DNA of 64,000 bases, taken from contig NC_070561.1 of assembly GCF_026914185.1 (NCBI RefSeq), positions 1,488,001-1,552,000 of the forward strand, written 5' to 3'. Position 1 is the first letter of the stretch. Each line of letters opens with the position of its first letter. Source of the stretch: Puccinia triticina (lineage: Eukaryota > Basidiomycota > Pucciniomycetes > Pucciniales > Pucciniaceae). The notes beneath the pieces were generated by a model, which was not told where the DNA came from, did no database searches, and worked only from the letters and a program-made list of their open reading frames with translations. This document shows, piece by piece, positions 28,906 through 40,299 of the stretch. The translations under genes and the position numbers were made by a program.

Positions 28906-29330
28906 GCACGCTTGTACTTGGTTTCTTTTTTCTTACTCGGAGTCGGAGGGGAAAGAGTTGTCAGCGCCACCCACCCCGTGTAACATGGATGGCTGAACTC
29001 ATATCCATGAAGCTGGTGATTATGCCAATGATTTAAGCTTCTTCCAAAAGACGACCACTGCTCTCTAAGCCAACGACATGGTTGGTTGGCGGCTCCCTTT
29101 TCTCATTGTTCTTGTCACTTGACAATGGCCAGGTCCTTTCCGTAACAAAACATGTCGGGAAGAAAAGCCCTTCAAAATCTGGCAAGCTCCATCCTCCTGA
29201 CGCCAGGGAGCAGCTCCAGCCCAATAGTCAAGCAATCAACGCGTCCTTTTGTGGCAAAAAGGTCAACAATGTTGGGTCCGAGGCTTTTCAAGCCGTCGGA
29301 AAAATTAGCAAAAATACGGCTGTAGGATAA
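28906..29330. repeat. Segmental duplication, distal part of copy 1
   Basis: Aligns with 36530-36910 (TTACTCGGAGTCGGAGGGG against TTACTCGATCGGAGGGGGA, plus GCTGGTGATTATG, GGCAGCTCCCTTTTCT-like and AACAATGTTGGG blocks). Confidence 0.65.
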
Positions 29331-30058
29331 AAGTTAAGTTCCACAATCAGGCAGTTGGTACACTGCAATTTATGTCAACTAAGAAAATTTCATTGTTGAA
29401 GCTGTGAACTGAGGTCGAGGTTGAGAGGAAGGGAGGAAGGGCCTGAGGAACAACAAGCTCAGAGATACTCTGAGTGAGACAACAAAAGGGGCCAAGGGAG
29501 CCCTCAAAGAGGGCAAAAAGCTGCTAGCTTGCGTGGCGGGGGAGCGCACACGCTACAAGATTGTATCCTGTAGAGGCCTCAGGGGAATACGCGCAGAAGA
29601 AGATGAATTCATTTCCATCTAAGCTGAGGGACTTGAATCTATCACGACTTTGGGGCTGATTTGTGGGACAGAAGGTGAACAATGAATATGCATCTGGAGG
29701 GAATGAGAGAGTGACAGGGAGAGGAAATGAGCGACAGGGAAGGGACAGATGAGGGAAGAGAAACTGGGACACTGGAATTTCAACATTCATTTTATGATAT
29801 CCATTCCAAGCTTGACTGAAAATATCCAATTCCACAATTTTAACCCTTGGATAACTTTAGAAATTGGAGCAATTAGAGGCAAGATACAGATACAGGATGA
29901 GTTTGGAGCCTCCCAGAAAATTAGTTACACTTCTCCTATTCTAAATAACTAAAATGTGCTTCTGTTGTCCCTTGGCTCCTCTGAAAGGCCAGGTGCTCAG
30001 CGGCCCTTGCCATAGTGGAGGATTCCCAGTTGGGTCTGCAACTTGCAAGCCCCTCAGA
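29331..30058. other. Intergenic, no gene recognised
   Basis: Purine-rich stretch at 29410-29530. Short open frames without domains. Confidence 0.35.
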
Positions 30059-30386
30059 TATAAGGGTCCGGTGGACCCTCACTGAAAATGATAGGAAAAG
30101 GCACGTGGAGCGGGCGGAAGCCGGAAGTTCTAGGTCCAATCTGTATTGCAAGCTAGCCGGGAGGGAATGAGTCCCTTAATTGGTAAGTACAACTATGTAG
30201 GAGAGGAAGAAGGAGGACAAGGGAAAAGGAAGAGGAATCAGAAAAGACTGCTTACCTAGCCGGGAGGGAATGAGTCCCTGCCGGACTAGGGAAGTGGGAA
30301 CTCGAGTATAAGTGTTCATCTGCGCCAGGGGTCATGTAATACTGTGACCCTTTGTGTGAAACCCTGTCAAGGGCGGGGGCTTCACA
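30059..30386 (-). mobile_element. Solo LTR related to the outer gag-only element
   Basis: Starts TATAAGGGTCCGG and ends GGGGGCTTCACA, matching the ends of the 370-bp LTR family. It has the same internal layout: a duplicated CTAGCCGGGAGGG hairpin arm at 30153 and 30256-30289 around a GTAAGC/CTTAC-bounded stretch. Flanking duplication is not evident. Confidence 0.7.
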
Positions 30387-31800
30387 GAAGATTTCAATTG
30401 ACACAAACTACTTGTTAATTTTTGGTCAAAAGGAAAATATTTTCCTAGCCCTCTGATTCATCATTTTCATGTGCACTGGTCATTGGTCTGATAGTTGTGT
30501 TATTTTAGGATTCAGAGAGGCATCTAGAGCTCTCTAAATGACCTCCACTCTCCTCCATTCAAGCATCCATCAGATTTGATAGTGCAACACCTCCACATAT
30601 CACACATCATTACTGTAGAAATACAAGCTCAGGCCACCCACAGCAACCGTTGTGGTAGACGGAAAAGTGGAAAAAATGAAAAAAAAAATTCTATACCACA
30701 TAAGTACTCATAATAGGCCTCAAGATACCACCAAATGGACCCCAGAAATGGATTCTGCGGCCAATTTTACCCCTAGTCACCACTGGAAGCACCCCTGGGC
30801 CCCCTCTAGTGTGGAATTTACACCTTGTGGACACCTATCACACGGCCAGCCCCAGGAACCCAGCTGTCACCTGCCTCAACCCAATTTTCACAGTAGTACA
30901 CTTATACATATCACAGGATACAAACATACATCTCACTGTCAGGCTACACTCATTACATATTAACTACATACACTCCTTTATATACATAGGATGACATCAT
31001 TTACACTGTTTCTGCAGCCTCAGACTTTTTTTATACACTAATTAACCCTGTATGACAGCTCATGCAGTCTACTGTCACCTCATGCATGCGTTAGAATGCT
31101 CTTTTGTATATTCTGACATCATTTATGCACCCCTGGCATATTTAGAATGTTCTGTGGTATATTCTGACACCATTCATGCACCCCTGAGGGGTTATGACAT
31201 CATTTGTATCTACTCCCACCAGCTAAAATCCCTCACCCTGTTGTCTAGATTAGCTAAAACCCTAACCCACAAGCCCCTTTGGGGCTCCACTTTTGTCTAT
31301 AAAAGGAGCTCTCTCCACCCCCAGTGGTCTGCTCCCCAGTTCCTCACCCAGAACTCACAAGTCACCCAACACTCATCCACAATCAAATCCTAAAACCCTT
31401 ATAACAATAAATCAACCCTTATAACAACATTTCAACCCTTATAACAAATCAATTAAAACACTTACACGTTGCCATTCAAACAGATTTCATCTGGAACAGA
31501 CCAGACCTATCACTTAATAAAACTTGCCAAGCTGAGCTTGGTGGGTCTTGTTGACTGATAACAGAAGGGCAAAGCTTGCAACACCATCATACCCTTCACC
31601 ATTCAGCAAAAGGGTTTCATTACCACTTTTGAGTCTTACACCATCAAGGAAGCTAGCGCGGTTGGCCCCAGAACCAGCTGCTCGTAGAGCGCGGTTTCCC
31701 AGAACCCCAGACCCAGCTGCGCAAAGAGGTAAGCCCTCTAGCAGTCCAGCCCTAACCCAATCTCTAGCTGACAAGCTTCACTCGCTCACTTGCAGATACA
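30387..31800. other. Unassigned region with TATA box, possible LTR
   Basis: TATAAAAG at 31298-31305 is followed by GGAGCTCTCTCC and a CA-rich leader. Three copies of ACCCTTATAACAA lie at 31393-31450. A stretch of about 810 bp from TGTGGTAGACGG (30651) to ACACTTACA (31462) could be an LTR, but I found no matching copy or duplication. Confidence 0.3.
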
Positions 31801-31808
31801 GCACCCGC

Positions 31809-33596
31809 AACGCTGTATTCGATACAATCCATGTATTGTATATGCATATACATCGGATAGTATCAAATGCTCAATACATGATATCTTTTAAGCTACGGAT
31901 TGCATCGCGCAGGCGATGCGATCCCAATCCAATGTATTAGTTACCCAATACATGAATCACAGATATCATGTATAGGATCAGGAATCCAATCATATACCAA
32001 TCCCGTATCTGGAGGATTGTTCTTGGCACATAATTTCTTCACATTTCTCAGAAAGGAGTGGAGGGGGGGATAAAAACAATTCTGAGACTGCAGCAAAGCG
32101 GGGGAGGATAAGAACACATAAGAAGATAAATAAAATAAAATTCTAGTCGGGTTGTTCCTTTGTCTTGCTACTTGAAGCGTTGCTGGAGGGTTTGATTTTA
32201 GCTTGCTTGGGTTTTGATTCCGCGGCCTCTGCCAAGGCTTGGTCAATAACACCTTGAGCTTTGGCAAAGTCTCCTTCAGCCTTGGAACCTTGTCGTAACC
32301 ATTGATGAGAGCTGACACATCTCTCAATGGTTCAGATTGCCAAACTTCCTTGGTCGTGTCCACATACATCAGCGGCAGCTGAGACGGAACGTTCGAAGCT
32401 TGCTGAGGTTGCCGAGCAAGCCAAGTAATCCCTTGCAATTGACGCTAAGATGGGAAATTCTTGATGGTGGTCCCAAATCAATAATTGTAAAATGATATTA
32501 GCCAATTCATCAATTTTATTGATCAAGTGATGAATCTATGGACTTACCCTCCACCAATTAAGGCACTTGTCTGCATTATCCGCTGGAAGTTTATATTTTC
32601 CAGTAATATACAATGCCAACTCGTCCACATTTTCAGCCTTGGTTGCATCTGGGAAAAAATCAATTTCTCATACCGTTTGTCAATGTTTAGTTGAAGGTTG
32701 ACTCTGAGCTGGTGGGGCCACTTGCTTTGAACCAGTCTTGGATTCTTCTTCTAGCTTTCGCTGGTCGTAATGCAGCTGAAGAAGGCCTTGGGAGTAGTCG
32801 TGATGGTCTGGGAAGCACACCTGGAATATAGAGAGCCAATAAGCCGGGTTGAGCTGAGCCACATCATTCATCTTCATCGCTTTGGGGGTCTTGGTATCAG
32901 TATCAGATTCCGATTCATCATCATCCAGATCAACATCCTCGCCATCTTCATCCACATCAGGGTTGAACCAATTGGCCTTGTTGGGTAATTCAAGTTCTTC
33001 ACCAATTGTCTCCAGGCCAGGAACATAGTCAAGGGTACTTTTTTTGACCTTGGTCAAACCCGTAGTTTCCAAGTCGATTGCCTTGAGGCCAGCGGTCAAC
33101 GGAAGGTGCTGCACTGTGGAGAGGGTGAGTTCTGAGCTGGATGTGTTGGAGTCATTTACTTATTTGATGGTTCTGAGTCGGTGAGATTGGGTTGGATTGA
33201 TGGGATCAATGGAAGGAAAGCAGTGTGCTATCAGGTTTGAGTTGGTGAGATTGGGTTGGATCGATGGGTAGGGAAGGAAAGAGATTGGGCTGGATCGATG
33301 GAATGAAAGCAGCGCGCTATCAGGTTGAGGTTTGAGATTTCCAATTTAAATCCATACATACACTCACCCTACCCAATACACCCAATTGCATTGGGTATTG
33401 TCTCTGTATAGGATTGGGCAAGCCAATATATGGATCCCAAAAAACCTGTATTGCATCAGGGGGCAGATACACAATTGTAAAAAAAAAAGCGCTGCGCATT
33501 GCTCAAGCGCTCCAATCCAGATCCACGGATCTCCAAATGTATTCCAATGCGCTACTTGCTAATACAAATACATGGATCATATTGAATACAGCGTTG
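31809..33596 (-). mobile_element. hAT element with CAATACA/TGTATTG subterminal arrays
   Basis: Inverted ends (C)AACGCTGTATTC and exact target duplication GCACCCGC (31801-31808 and 33597-33604, 7 or 8 bp because one base is shared with the terminal repeat). Arrays of CAATACA / TGTATTG / CCAATCC words fill 31820-32010 and 33345-33595. Between them is a minus-strand transposase remnant. Confidence 0.88.
31941..33114 (-). pseudogene. hAT transposase remnant with C-terminal dimerisation domain
   Basis: An acidic N-terminal piece (33114-32680, 144 codons) is followed by sequence reading DELALYITGKYKLPAD, then WWR, then FPILASIARDYLACSATSAS and FERSVSAAADVCG (about 32650-32350). This is the hAT C-terminal dimerisation region. 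The catalytic DDE core is missing, and stops and frame changes separate the parts, so it is an internally deleted, non-functional copy. Confidence 0.8.
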
Positions 33597-33604
33597 GCAC
33601 CCGC

Positions 33605-33896
33605 AATGTGAAAAGGAAAAAGATACTCAGACTACAAGTACGTGCTCAAGGAGAGTTAAAGCTGCAGTTCATAACAAAGCTGACTAACTTTAATCTTGCA
33701 GATTCCTTGCAGAACGCATCAGCAATCAGACCCCAGCCTCCCTACTTGATAGGATAACGGCCAGCACCGCAAGCGGTGAGTCAACGCATCTCTTATATGC
33801 AGACAGATCATAAAGCTAAAATTATCACAAACTCCGTTTGACAATCAGGCCCAGATCCAGCAAATCCGTATAGACAGGATAAGACCAGAATCCTTA
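33605..33896. other. Intergenic between two hAT-type elements
   Basis: No gene recognised. Confidence 0.35.
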
Positions 33897-33904
33897 GTTG
33901 ACTG

Positions 33905-34170
33905 AGGACCCTGGAAAGCGCGGCCAGAGGTTAGTAACCAAAATCAATTCAAAATTGTGGGATTCATACATTTTTGAAAGAGGTTTTCTTGCTCTCGTTG
34001 CCAAATCTTGCAACATGCTGGGGAGGAAATGGCAGTACATTATTTTCCCTTCAAGCGTACATGTGCCCGTCTTTTCAGAATTGGGCTATCATTTTGGGTT
34101 GCCAGCCAAAGTGGCTTAAAGCATTCATACATTTTGGTTACTAACCTCTGGCCGCGCTTTCCAGGGTCCT
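33905..34170. mobile_element. hAT-type MITE, AGGACCCTGG family, copy 2
   Basis: 266 bp. Perfect inverted ends of about 39 bp starting AGGACCCTGGAAAGCGCGGC. Exact 8-bp target duplication GTTGACTG (33897-33904 and 34171-34178). No coding capacity. Confidence 0.92.
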
Positions 34171-34178
34171 GTTGACTG

Positions 34179-35360
34179 GCTCCTGCTTTGGTAAGCCCAG
34201 AGCACAAACTCAAAGCACACCTGGATAATGAGAGCAGGCGCTAACAAAGGTGCATTCCCTAGACTCATACTTGACACTTCTCCAGCCACGTGCTCAGAAC
34301 ATAGCAACCCAAGAAACTCATCAGCCTTAAAGCTAAGCACCCATTTTTGCTGCTTTTAGGTAACTTTGTTTTTCTCTCTCTCAACTATAAACTTGTAAAT
34401 ACATGGCATTGAGACAAAGAAAAACAAACTTTTAGTTGCTCCAAAATTTTCAATTACAAGTTACAACTCCCCCAATACATGCAGGTTGATCTGATTGATA
34501 TCACCCTTGTTCTCAATCAAAAAATCCAGGCTTTGAACTCTTCCTTTTATCATGAAGTCAAGTTGACATGCTTGGCCTCACAAATCCTAATCGGAAAAGT
34601 TGGATCTCTTGTGAGTGTCTTATATGTAACCAAAGCCTTGACATTTTTCTACGAGGGCTGAGGTTTGTGTATGATAGGACCATTCTGCACTTCATAATCA
34701 CAGTAGAGATCATGGAGGTCTTCCCGTTTATTGCTTCCTAAGGGAAGTATACCCTTGAATTGATAATCTCAAGAAGGGTTGCGGAGTCCTCTCCGCTGTG
34801 GCCTTGCGACCCTATTTGATGCTTAACATTCCTCCGCTGGGATGAGTTGCCCTCAGTTTTGGACTGTTGAATAGGTCTAATTCTTTGGGTGACTAGCTAT
34901 GTATGAGAATGTTTATATAAATAAAGATAAAAGAGAACTGTCTGAATGAAAGGAGCAATCTCCTGAGGCTGTGATTACACATTGTAAGCAAAGGATCTGA
35001 TGAGGATGGGCTGCCTCATCTATGACAGAAATCAGCAACATTAGAAGCCACAAATCGACGAATATGGGTTACAATGGGGCTTGAAACAGCCTAGGTAGGG
35101 ATTGATCGAGGTATACATGGTGAGAAAAACCGCTGAGTTGAGGATGAGACAAGAAAAGACAAATTTTTAAGGGTTTAGATAGCTCTGGGAGATAAAACCC
35201 CTACACCTGGACCCTGTATAGGCCACTCTTGGCAAACACACCTGTGGCAACATAGACATTGTCTTCAGCTACAAATGAATGGAAACTTGACTACATGAGC
35301 AAAATAGGTGTCGGCATACCAGTCGCTGGAAGTTCAAGCCACTTGTGTCATCGAGGTGGC
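34179..35360. other. Intergenic, no gene recognised
   Basis: AT-rich. GGTTGCGGAGTCCTCTCCGC at 34778-34797 is a short palindromic patch. TATATAAATAAAG at 34914 is AT-rich only. Confidence 0.35.
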
Positions 35361-36122
35361 TCAAGTGGCCTTGACAGCGTTGTCCAGAGCTGCCGTTAAT
35401 GACTCCGGTTGTATCTTGAATCTGGGCGAGCGGGTCAATTTCTTCACTGGAGATCGCCCCGGTTGAGTCTTCTTTGATGGAAAAAATATCTTCAAGAAAT
35501 ACTGTTTCATTGCTTTGAAGGTCCACCTGGGTCGCGAAGGCTGCGCAAGGGGTCCAGGTTGTTTGTTCCGGAGGACAGACTTTGGTAACTGCTTTGGTAA
35601 TCCGGTTGACACTGGCGCAACGGCTAATGGTGCCTCCGAGATTGTTCTCTCCTCATCCGCCCATTTCACCTTCTTGGTGCTCGGGACAGTGGCCACTTGG
35701 ATTTTTTCGGCCGCTTGGTCAATAGTGGTCGCGGCTGGAATTCTCGACTTAGGAATTGAATCATCCGCATCGAGACGATTAAATTTCGTGGCGTCCTTGT
35801 CAATTCCCGAGGTGTCTTCAGCTGTTTTTAATGGCATGGCTGTCCTACCGTCTCTCATGGTCGTGAGGTCCTGAGTATTCAAAGTTGTCGTGCCGGTGTC
35901 ACCTAGCCTAGTTGTATCCAGGGTACCGCCCAACTTTCCAGCGCCGGTTGCCGAGTTCAGATTGTCTCCCCCTCTCATACCTCTAACTACTGCACCCAAC
36001 CCGTCTGCACTCCTTCCGCCAGTTAAAAACATGCTACCAACTGGATTGAGGAAGATGCAATACAATAGCAGAATCTGCACTGCATGTGTCTGGAAGATTG
36101 TGTTCTCGTTTGTGAAAATCAT
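35361..36122 (-). CDS. Predicted secreted protein, paralogue 2
   Basis: 253 residues, single exon, start MIFTNENTIF aligned with the Met chosen for the copy at 24443. Hydrophobic N-terminus (HAVQILLLYCIFLNPVGS) fits a signal peptide. Shared blocks in order are GRSADGL, DNLNSATGAGK, TQDLTTMRDGRT, STKKVKWADEE and KIFFPSKKTQ. The middle is shorter than in paralogue 1. The C-terminus ends in a basic segment (FKAMKQYFLKIFFPSKK) and a short acidic tail. Function unknown. The pair has kept its termini and the RDG and W[AD]-x-E blocks while the middle diverged, which suits a secreted protein under diversifying pressure, but that is inference. Confidence 0.7.
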   Translation of the reverse strand: MIFTNENTIFQTHAVQILLLYCIFLNPVGSMFLTGGRSADGLGAVVRGMRGGDNLNSATGAGKLGGTLDTTRLGDTGTTTLNTQDLTTMRDGRTAMPLKTAEDTSGIDKDATKFNRLDADDSIPKSRIPAATTIDQAAEKIQVATVPSTKKVKWADEERTISEAPLAVAPVSTGLPKQLPKSVLRNKQPGPLAQPSRPRWTFKAMKQYFLKIFFPSKKTQPGRSPVKKLTRSPRFKIQPESLTAALDNAVKAT

Positions 36123-36910
36123 GATGATTATGACGGGAAATCAGCTGTACTTTTGGTAAAACAGACCTGTTGGAAAATTTCGCTATGATGAGGGTATTGG
36201 GGATCGGGTGGACTTGGATCAAGTAAGGAATGGAGTTTCTTGTTGTCCGCAGAAGATTGTCAGTGTAAGAGAGTGCATGACTGTCGCCTAATCTATGCTA
36301 ATGAGTGGAGGGTCTTGTTATATAATGAAAGAAATAATCGAGAAAGTGAATGGAGAAAATGAAAATGGGGGAACAGTCGGACTCCGACCCAAACAACATT
36401 CAAGTATTAAGAGCCGGCAGGAGCCGGCAGACCTCGATGGAGGGAAGATTTTCTGACACCTTTGCTCGTGCCTCCCCCCCCCCCCCCCCCCCCCCATGGG
36501 CGCTCTTTCGCTCTTTAACAACCGGCTCGGTGCTCATACTTGGTCCGTTGCTTTCTTCGTTCTTACTCGATCGGAGGGGGAGCCACCAGTACCACCACCC
36601 GGTGTAACCCATCCCGCCCATGACGCTGGTGATTATGTGAAAGATTGTACATATTTCAAGAGACCGACACTTGCCCTCCAAGCCGACGACCTGTTCAGTC
36701 GGCAGCTCCCTTTTCTTTCATCGTTTTAGACAGCAGCCAGGCTCTTACGCACCCCAACCTGGATGGTAGAAAAGCCCCTCAAGATCCAGCAAGCTGCATC
36801 CTCATGACGTCCCGGAGCAGTTCCGACGCAAACAATCAACTCCGTTCTTTCCGGTGAGAAGGTAAAAAATGTTGGGTTGGTGCTATTTTGAGTCGTTGAA
36901 CACCAATGTC
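36123..36910. repeat. Segmental duplication copy 2, flank of paralogue 2
   Basis: Continuous here, but broken by about 3.2 kb of inserted repeat DNA in copy 1 (25721-28905). Contains a C homopolymer at 36475-36495. Confidence 0.6.
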
Positions 36911-37191
36911 GTCTCCAGCTGTAAGATGTAGATTAAGATCTAAATTTAACCCACATAATTGCGGGCCGGGTCGGCACGATGCTCAAACCCACTCGCCGGC
37001 TCGCGAGTACCCGGCGGGCCGACCGACCATGAAAAAATTGTGTAAAATCTAGCTTAAACAAAGCCACTCGAATGGAGGTCCGGGGACCCGCGCGGAGCGC
37101 TCTCCAAGCCGCCCTCCCTGCCGCTGCCAGCCACAGCACCCACCAGGGCTTGTGATGAGTTAGATGTAAAATAAACGAGTCCTTCCTACAT
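36911..37191. other. Intergenic, GC-rich patch
   Basis: GGGCCGGGTCGGC / GGCGGGCCGACC words at 36960-37030. No gene recognised. Confidence 0.35.
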
Positions 37192-37394
37192 TAGGGGGGT
37201 TCACAATTGAATTTTACTAAACTTTGGAGCCAAATTTAAGGCCCTTGTGAACAAAATTTTAAAATTTTGGGAAAATGCACAGCAGCAGGTGATACTGATC
37301 AGTCAGTGCAAATTATCAATTTTTTTAAAAAATGTTCGTAAACACCTTAAAATGTGTCCCAAAGTTTTGTAAATTTCAATTGTGAACCCCCCTA
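37192..37394. mobile_element. MITE, TAGGGGGGTTCACAATTGA ends
   Basis: Inverted ends TAGGGGGGTTCACAATTGA and TCAATTGTGAACCCCCCTA, 203 bp, flanked by TA, in the style of Tc1/mariner MITEs. No ORF. Confidence 0.75.
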
Positions 37395-37395
37395 T

Positions 37396-37578
37396 TAGCC
37401 CGGTTCACATTGGAGTTTTAAGTCCATTTTTATCCATTTTATCATTAAAATTTATCATTTTTTTCAAGTTGGTCAGATTCTTCTGAAACCACTTTTTTGG
37501 ATGATTGAAAAATTTGTCAAAATTTTATGATAAAATCAGATAAAAATAGGTTCAAAGTCACCAACGTGAACCGGGCTA
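37396..37578. mobile_element. MITE, TAGCCCGGTTCAC ends, adjacent to the previous one
   Basis: Inverted ends TAGCCCGGTTCACATTGG and CCAACGTGAACCGGGCTA, 183 bp, TA flanks. It shares the GGTTCACA-TG core with the neighbour but is a different subfamily. A relic with similar interior lies near 43980-44165. Confidence 0.75.
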
Positions 37579-38385
37579 TTGTGTACCCTAATCGCAGTTA
37601 CATGGGAATCTGTGAAGACAAAGAGGAGAGATAAAACGTGAAGTTTTGATTGAAAGTTAGGAACCAGATTGGACACTGTTTTGCTTTTTTGCGAGAAAGG
37701 GGTGGGTAGCATAGACTGGAGCCTCCAGGTACAACAGGAATGAGATCTGCATGAGATATTTCGAAACTGTCAGAATAGCATTATTATGTTTAACTGAAAC
37801 ACCAACAAAATGATAGTAATACAGTGTCATTTTGAAGGAGTCACATAAGATTGATCCAGGATTTTCATAGCAAGGGAGATCCAACGACCGCAACGCAAAA
37901 ACAAAGATGTCTTGATCAGATGTAGTATGCGCTCATCTGAAAGTAGCTAATTTGTAAGACCATAACTCTCAAGGACGAGAAAAAAGAAACACGACATGCA
38001 AAAAAGGTTACATTACATTGTATATGCGGGATATAAGAACATCTGCGGAGAATCCGGCAACAACAACAATGGAAAAAAGGGGGAGGAAAAAGAGAGAGGC
38101 AAAGTAATCAAAGAATTTCCAGCAGAAAAAAGAAGCGGGGTCTATGTAAAACAAAAAAGAATCAAAAAAGTAAGAACGTGGAATAGACAAGGAGATGTAT
38201 GGACAGACATTTTCTAGAGTGTTTTTTTTGTGTAGTTTGAGACGGGAATTTGCAGGGCATGATGATTGAGAAAGAAAAGCTGGACAAGAAAGGATATCGA
38301 ATAGGAACAGGGAATGAAATGTTGGGAGGAGATAAGATATGCTAAAGGGAGTTCGACGGGGGAGAAGGACTGGAGGGGGGAAAGG
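37579..38385. other. Intergenic, 3' side of the ceramidase gene
   Basis: Purine-rich on the + strand, so the transcript on the minus strand would have a pyrimidine-rich 3' UTR. No other gene recognised. Confidence 0.35.
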
Positions 38386-39933
38386 TTAATGGAGTTTGGG
38401 GTCAATCTTGATAGGAATGCGGGCGACGTAAGGACAGAGCCCGAAGATCCCGCCGCGCTTGATTTCGAAGCCGTCTGCGCCTTCTTTCAAGCTCAAGGAC
38501 ATCAATTGCAATCCGACAACAATCTAGTAACATAAGACAAAAACAAAATTATGGTCAGCAATTTCGTCCAATTGATGATCGATTGTGATTTTGGGTAAGA
38601 GGGAGAGAGATTTTACCAGATATGAGCCAGTGCCTGTGGCTAGATGCCACCAAGCATGTCCTTCCAAGACAAACGACAGGGGTGTGCCCAAATATTCTTT
38701 CAAGTGTGAGATTTTATCACAGAATCTGCATGGAAAGATTGGAGTAAAACAGAGGTAAGAATAAGAAAGGTAGTACAGGCGAACGCGATAGAAGAAGACC
38801 TACAGGTTGTCGATGTTCCAGATCAGGAACCCGGTGATAAAGGTGACAGATCCGATGGACAGATAGCGGATGGCATCGGCCTTGTTCTTCTGCTCCCTGT
38901 AGGTTCCTTCAGGCGCGGCGCGGACGGTGTAAGCTGAGCGGAAAGTGGCGAGTCTGTGTTTGAACGCGCAAAGAAGAAGAATAAGAATGATGAGCAGGTG
39001 TGTATACAGGAAAGGATATTCAACCGGGGCTGACGTTTGGATGGTTGCGTATGCGACTTGATGGAAGACCGGGTTGGGGTAGCGGAGGTAGATAAGGCTG
39101 ACGCCGAAGGAGTAGATGGAGAGGAGGTAGGGCAGGCAGCGAACGAATGGGGTCCGGGGAAGGCTTGCGCTCCCGGTATCGAATGCGACGTAGGTGATGA
39201 ATGCGCAACAGAAGATCATCGGCAGCTCGTCTCCGAGTTGCCATTCGTACCGTAATGTGGCATGGAACCTGAGCAGCCCAAAGACCATCAGCACCTGATG
39301 TGTTTTTTGTTGCTTTCTGGTGGGCCGGGGCTATATGGTGACTTACAGGAAGCTTCCGAAGCCTACGAGTGCGATTCCTACTTGACACAACGCCAATGGA
39401 AGTGGTAGTTTCTCGTCTCTGCATTTCTTCACTCCGCTACACACGACATCCAATTCAGTTAATTAGAACAGCGCGCCATAAACCCGTTATCTAGAAACAA
39501 GATGTACTCACTAGAGGGCCCAAGAAACTAACACATAAACCAGAGTCGCAAGACAAGATCAGTTTTAGTTTTCTTGCGAGCATGTTCCGCTCAATGAGAT
39601 TAAATGGCTTACCAAAAACCAAATTTGAGAGTGTGTTCGTAAATTCAGCAATAAATCTTGTGATGGCATAGTTGGCTTCACTGTATTTGGAAAAAGAGAG
39701 TGAGTGAGATGCTGGAGGTCAAGTCATAAGCTGAAGGGGGCGGGGACTGACCACCAATCGATGGAAGAAGTTCTGAAGCAATCAATCAATGAATTTGAGG
39801 AATCAATTTATGTTTCTGAGGATAAATATTCTGGAGTGTCAAGATGTGCTTACGATGGACCCCAGTAGCCTTCTGCTGGTGGCTGATTGGACCACCAACG
39901 AGTCACATGAAGGTCGGGAGGAGAGAGGCCCAT
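38386..39933 (-). CDS. Alkaline ceramidase (YDC1/YPC1/ACER family), eight exons
   Basis: Integral ER/Golgi membrane hydrolase that cleaves ceramide, dihydroceramide or phytoceramide to a sphingoid base and fatty acid. My model is complement of 39854-39933, 39752-39772, 39613-39680, 39512-39527, 39347-39436, 38804-39268, 38617-38725 and 38386-38523. The exons sum to 987 nt and 328 residues, close to the family length. The N-terminus has EGYWGPSTSSIDWCEANY, and then TNTLSNLVF. The conserved FHATLRYEWQLGDELPM follows, with several hydrophobic membrane segments and VLEGHAWWHLATGTGSYL near the end. The His of FHATL and the two His of GHAWWH correspond to the zinc site of the family. Exons of 21 and 16 nt are needed to keep phase. 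All junctions are GT-AG. The donor at the 21-nt exon is GTCAGT, so this is the least certain site. Confidence 0.93.
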
Positions 39934-40299
39934 TGTGGATTGAAGTGGTTGTGGTAAACTGGATGGTATTTCGAGCACGCCTGGAGAGTGGTTGAGAGTG
40001 GTTGGTGCTGGTTGGGGTTGAGTCAGGGGAGGAGAAGGCGGCGGAGTGTCAGTGGTGGCTGGGCTTAAATAGGATGGACTCGGCGAAGTGTCAGCTGCGA
40101 AAAAAAGAAGAAGAAAATTACAAATTAGCAACCGCAACAAAAGAGAGCTGCAACTGAACTGGAAGGGATTGGACCAGCTTGGGCGGGCGCAGAAACAGTG
40201 GGCACGTCACTTTGACTTCACAAATCTTATCTGGGTTTGACAAGTACATAAGTATGGGGTTATCTGGCAGTAAGTGCATATTCCAGCGCCAGGGGAGCT
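39934..40299. other. Upstream region of the ceramidase gene
   Basis: The open frame continues upstream of the chosen ATG in frame, but with Pro/Thr-rich low-complexity translation. I take this as 5' UTR and promoter. Confidence 0.4.

Noticed and set aside
30651..31462. Solo LTR of about 810 bp starting TGTGGTAG
   Set aside because: The TATA box and size are suggestive, but the end is not defined and no target duplication or second copy is in the window. Kept only as a possibility.
36475..36495. Long C homopolymer as a biological signal
   Set aside because: The length may be a sequencing or assembly artefact and there is no gene context.
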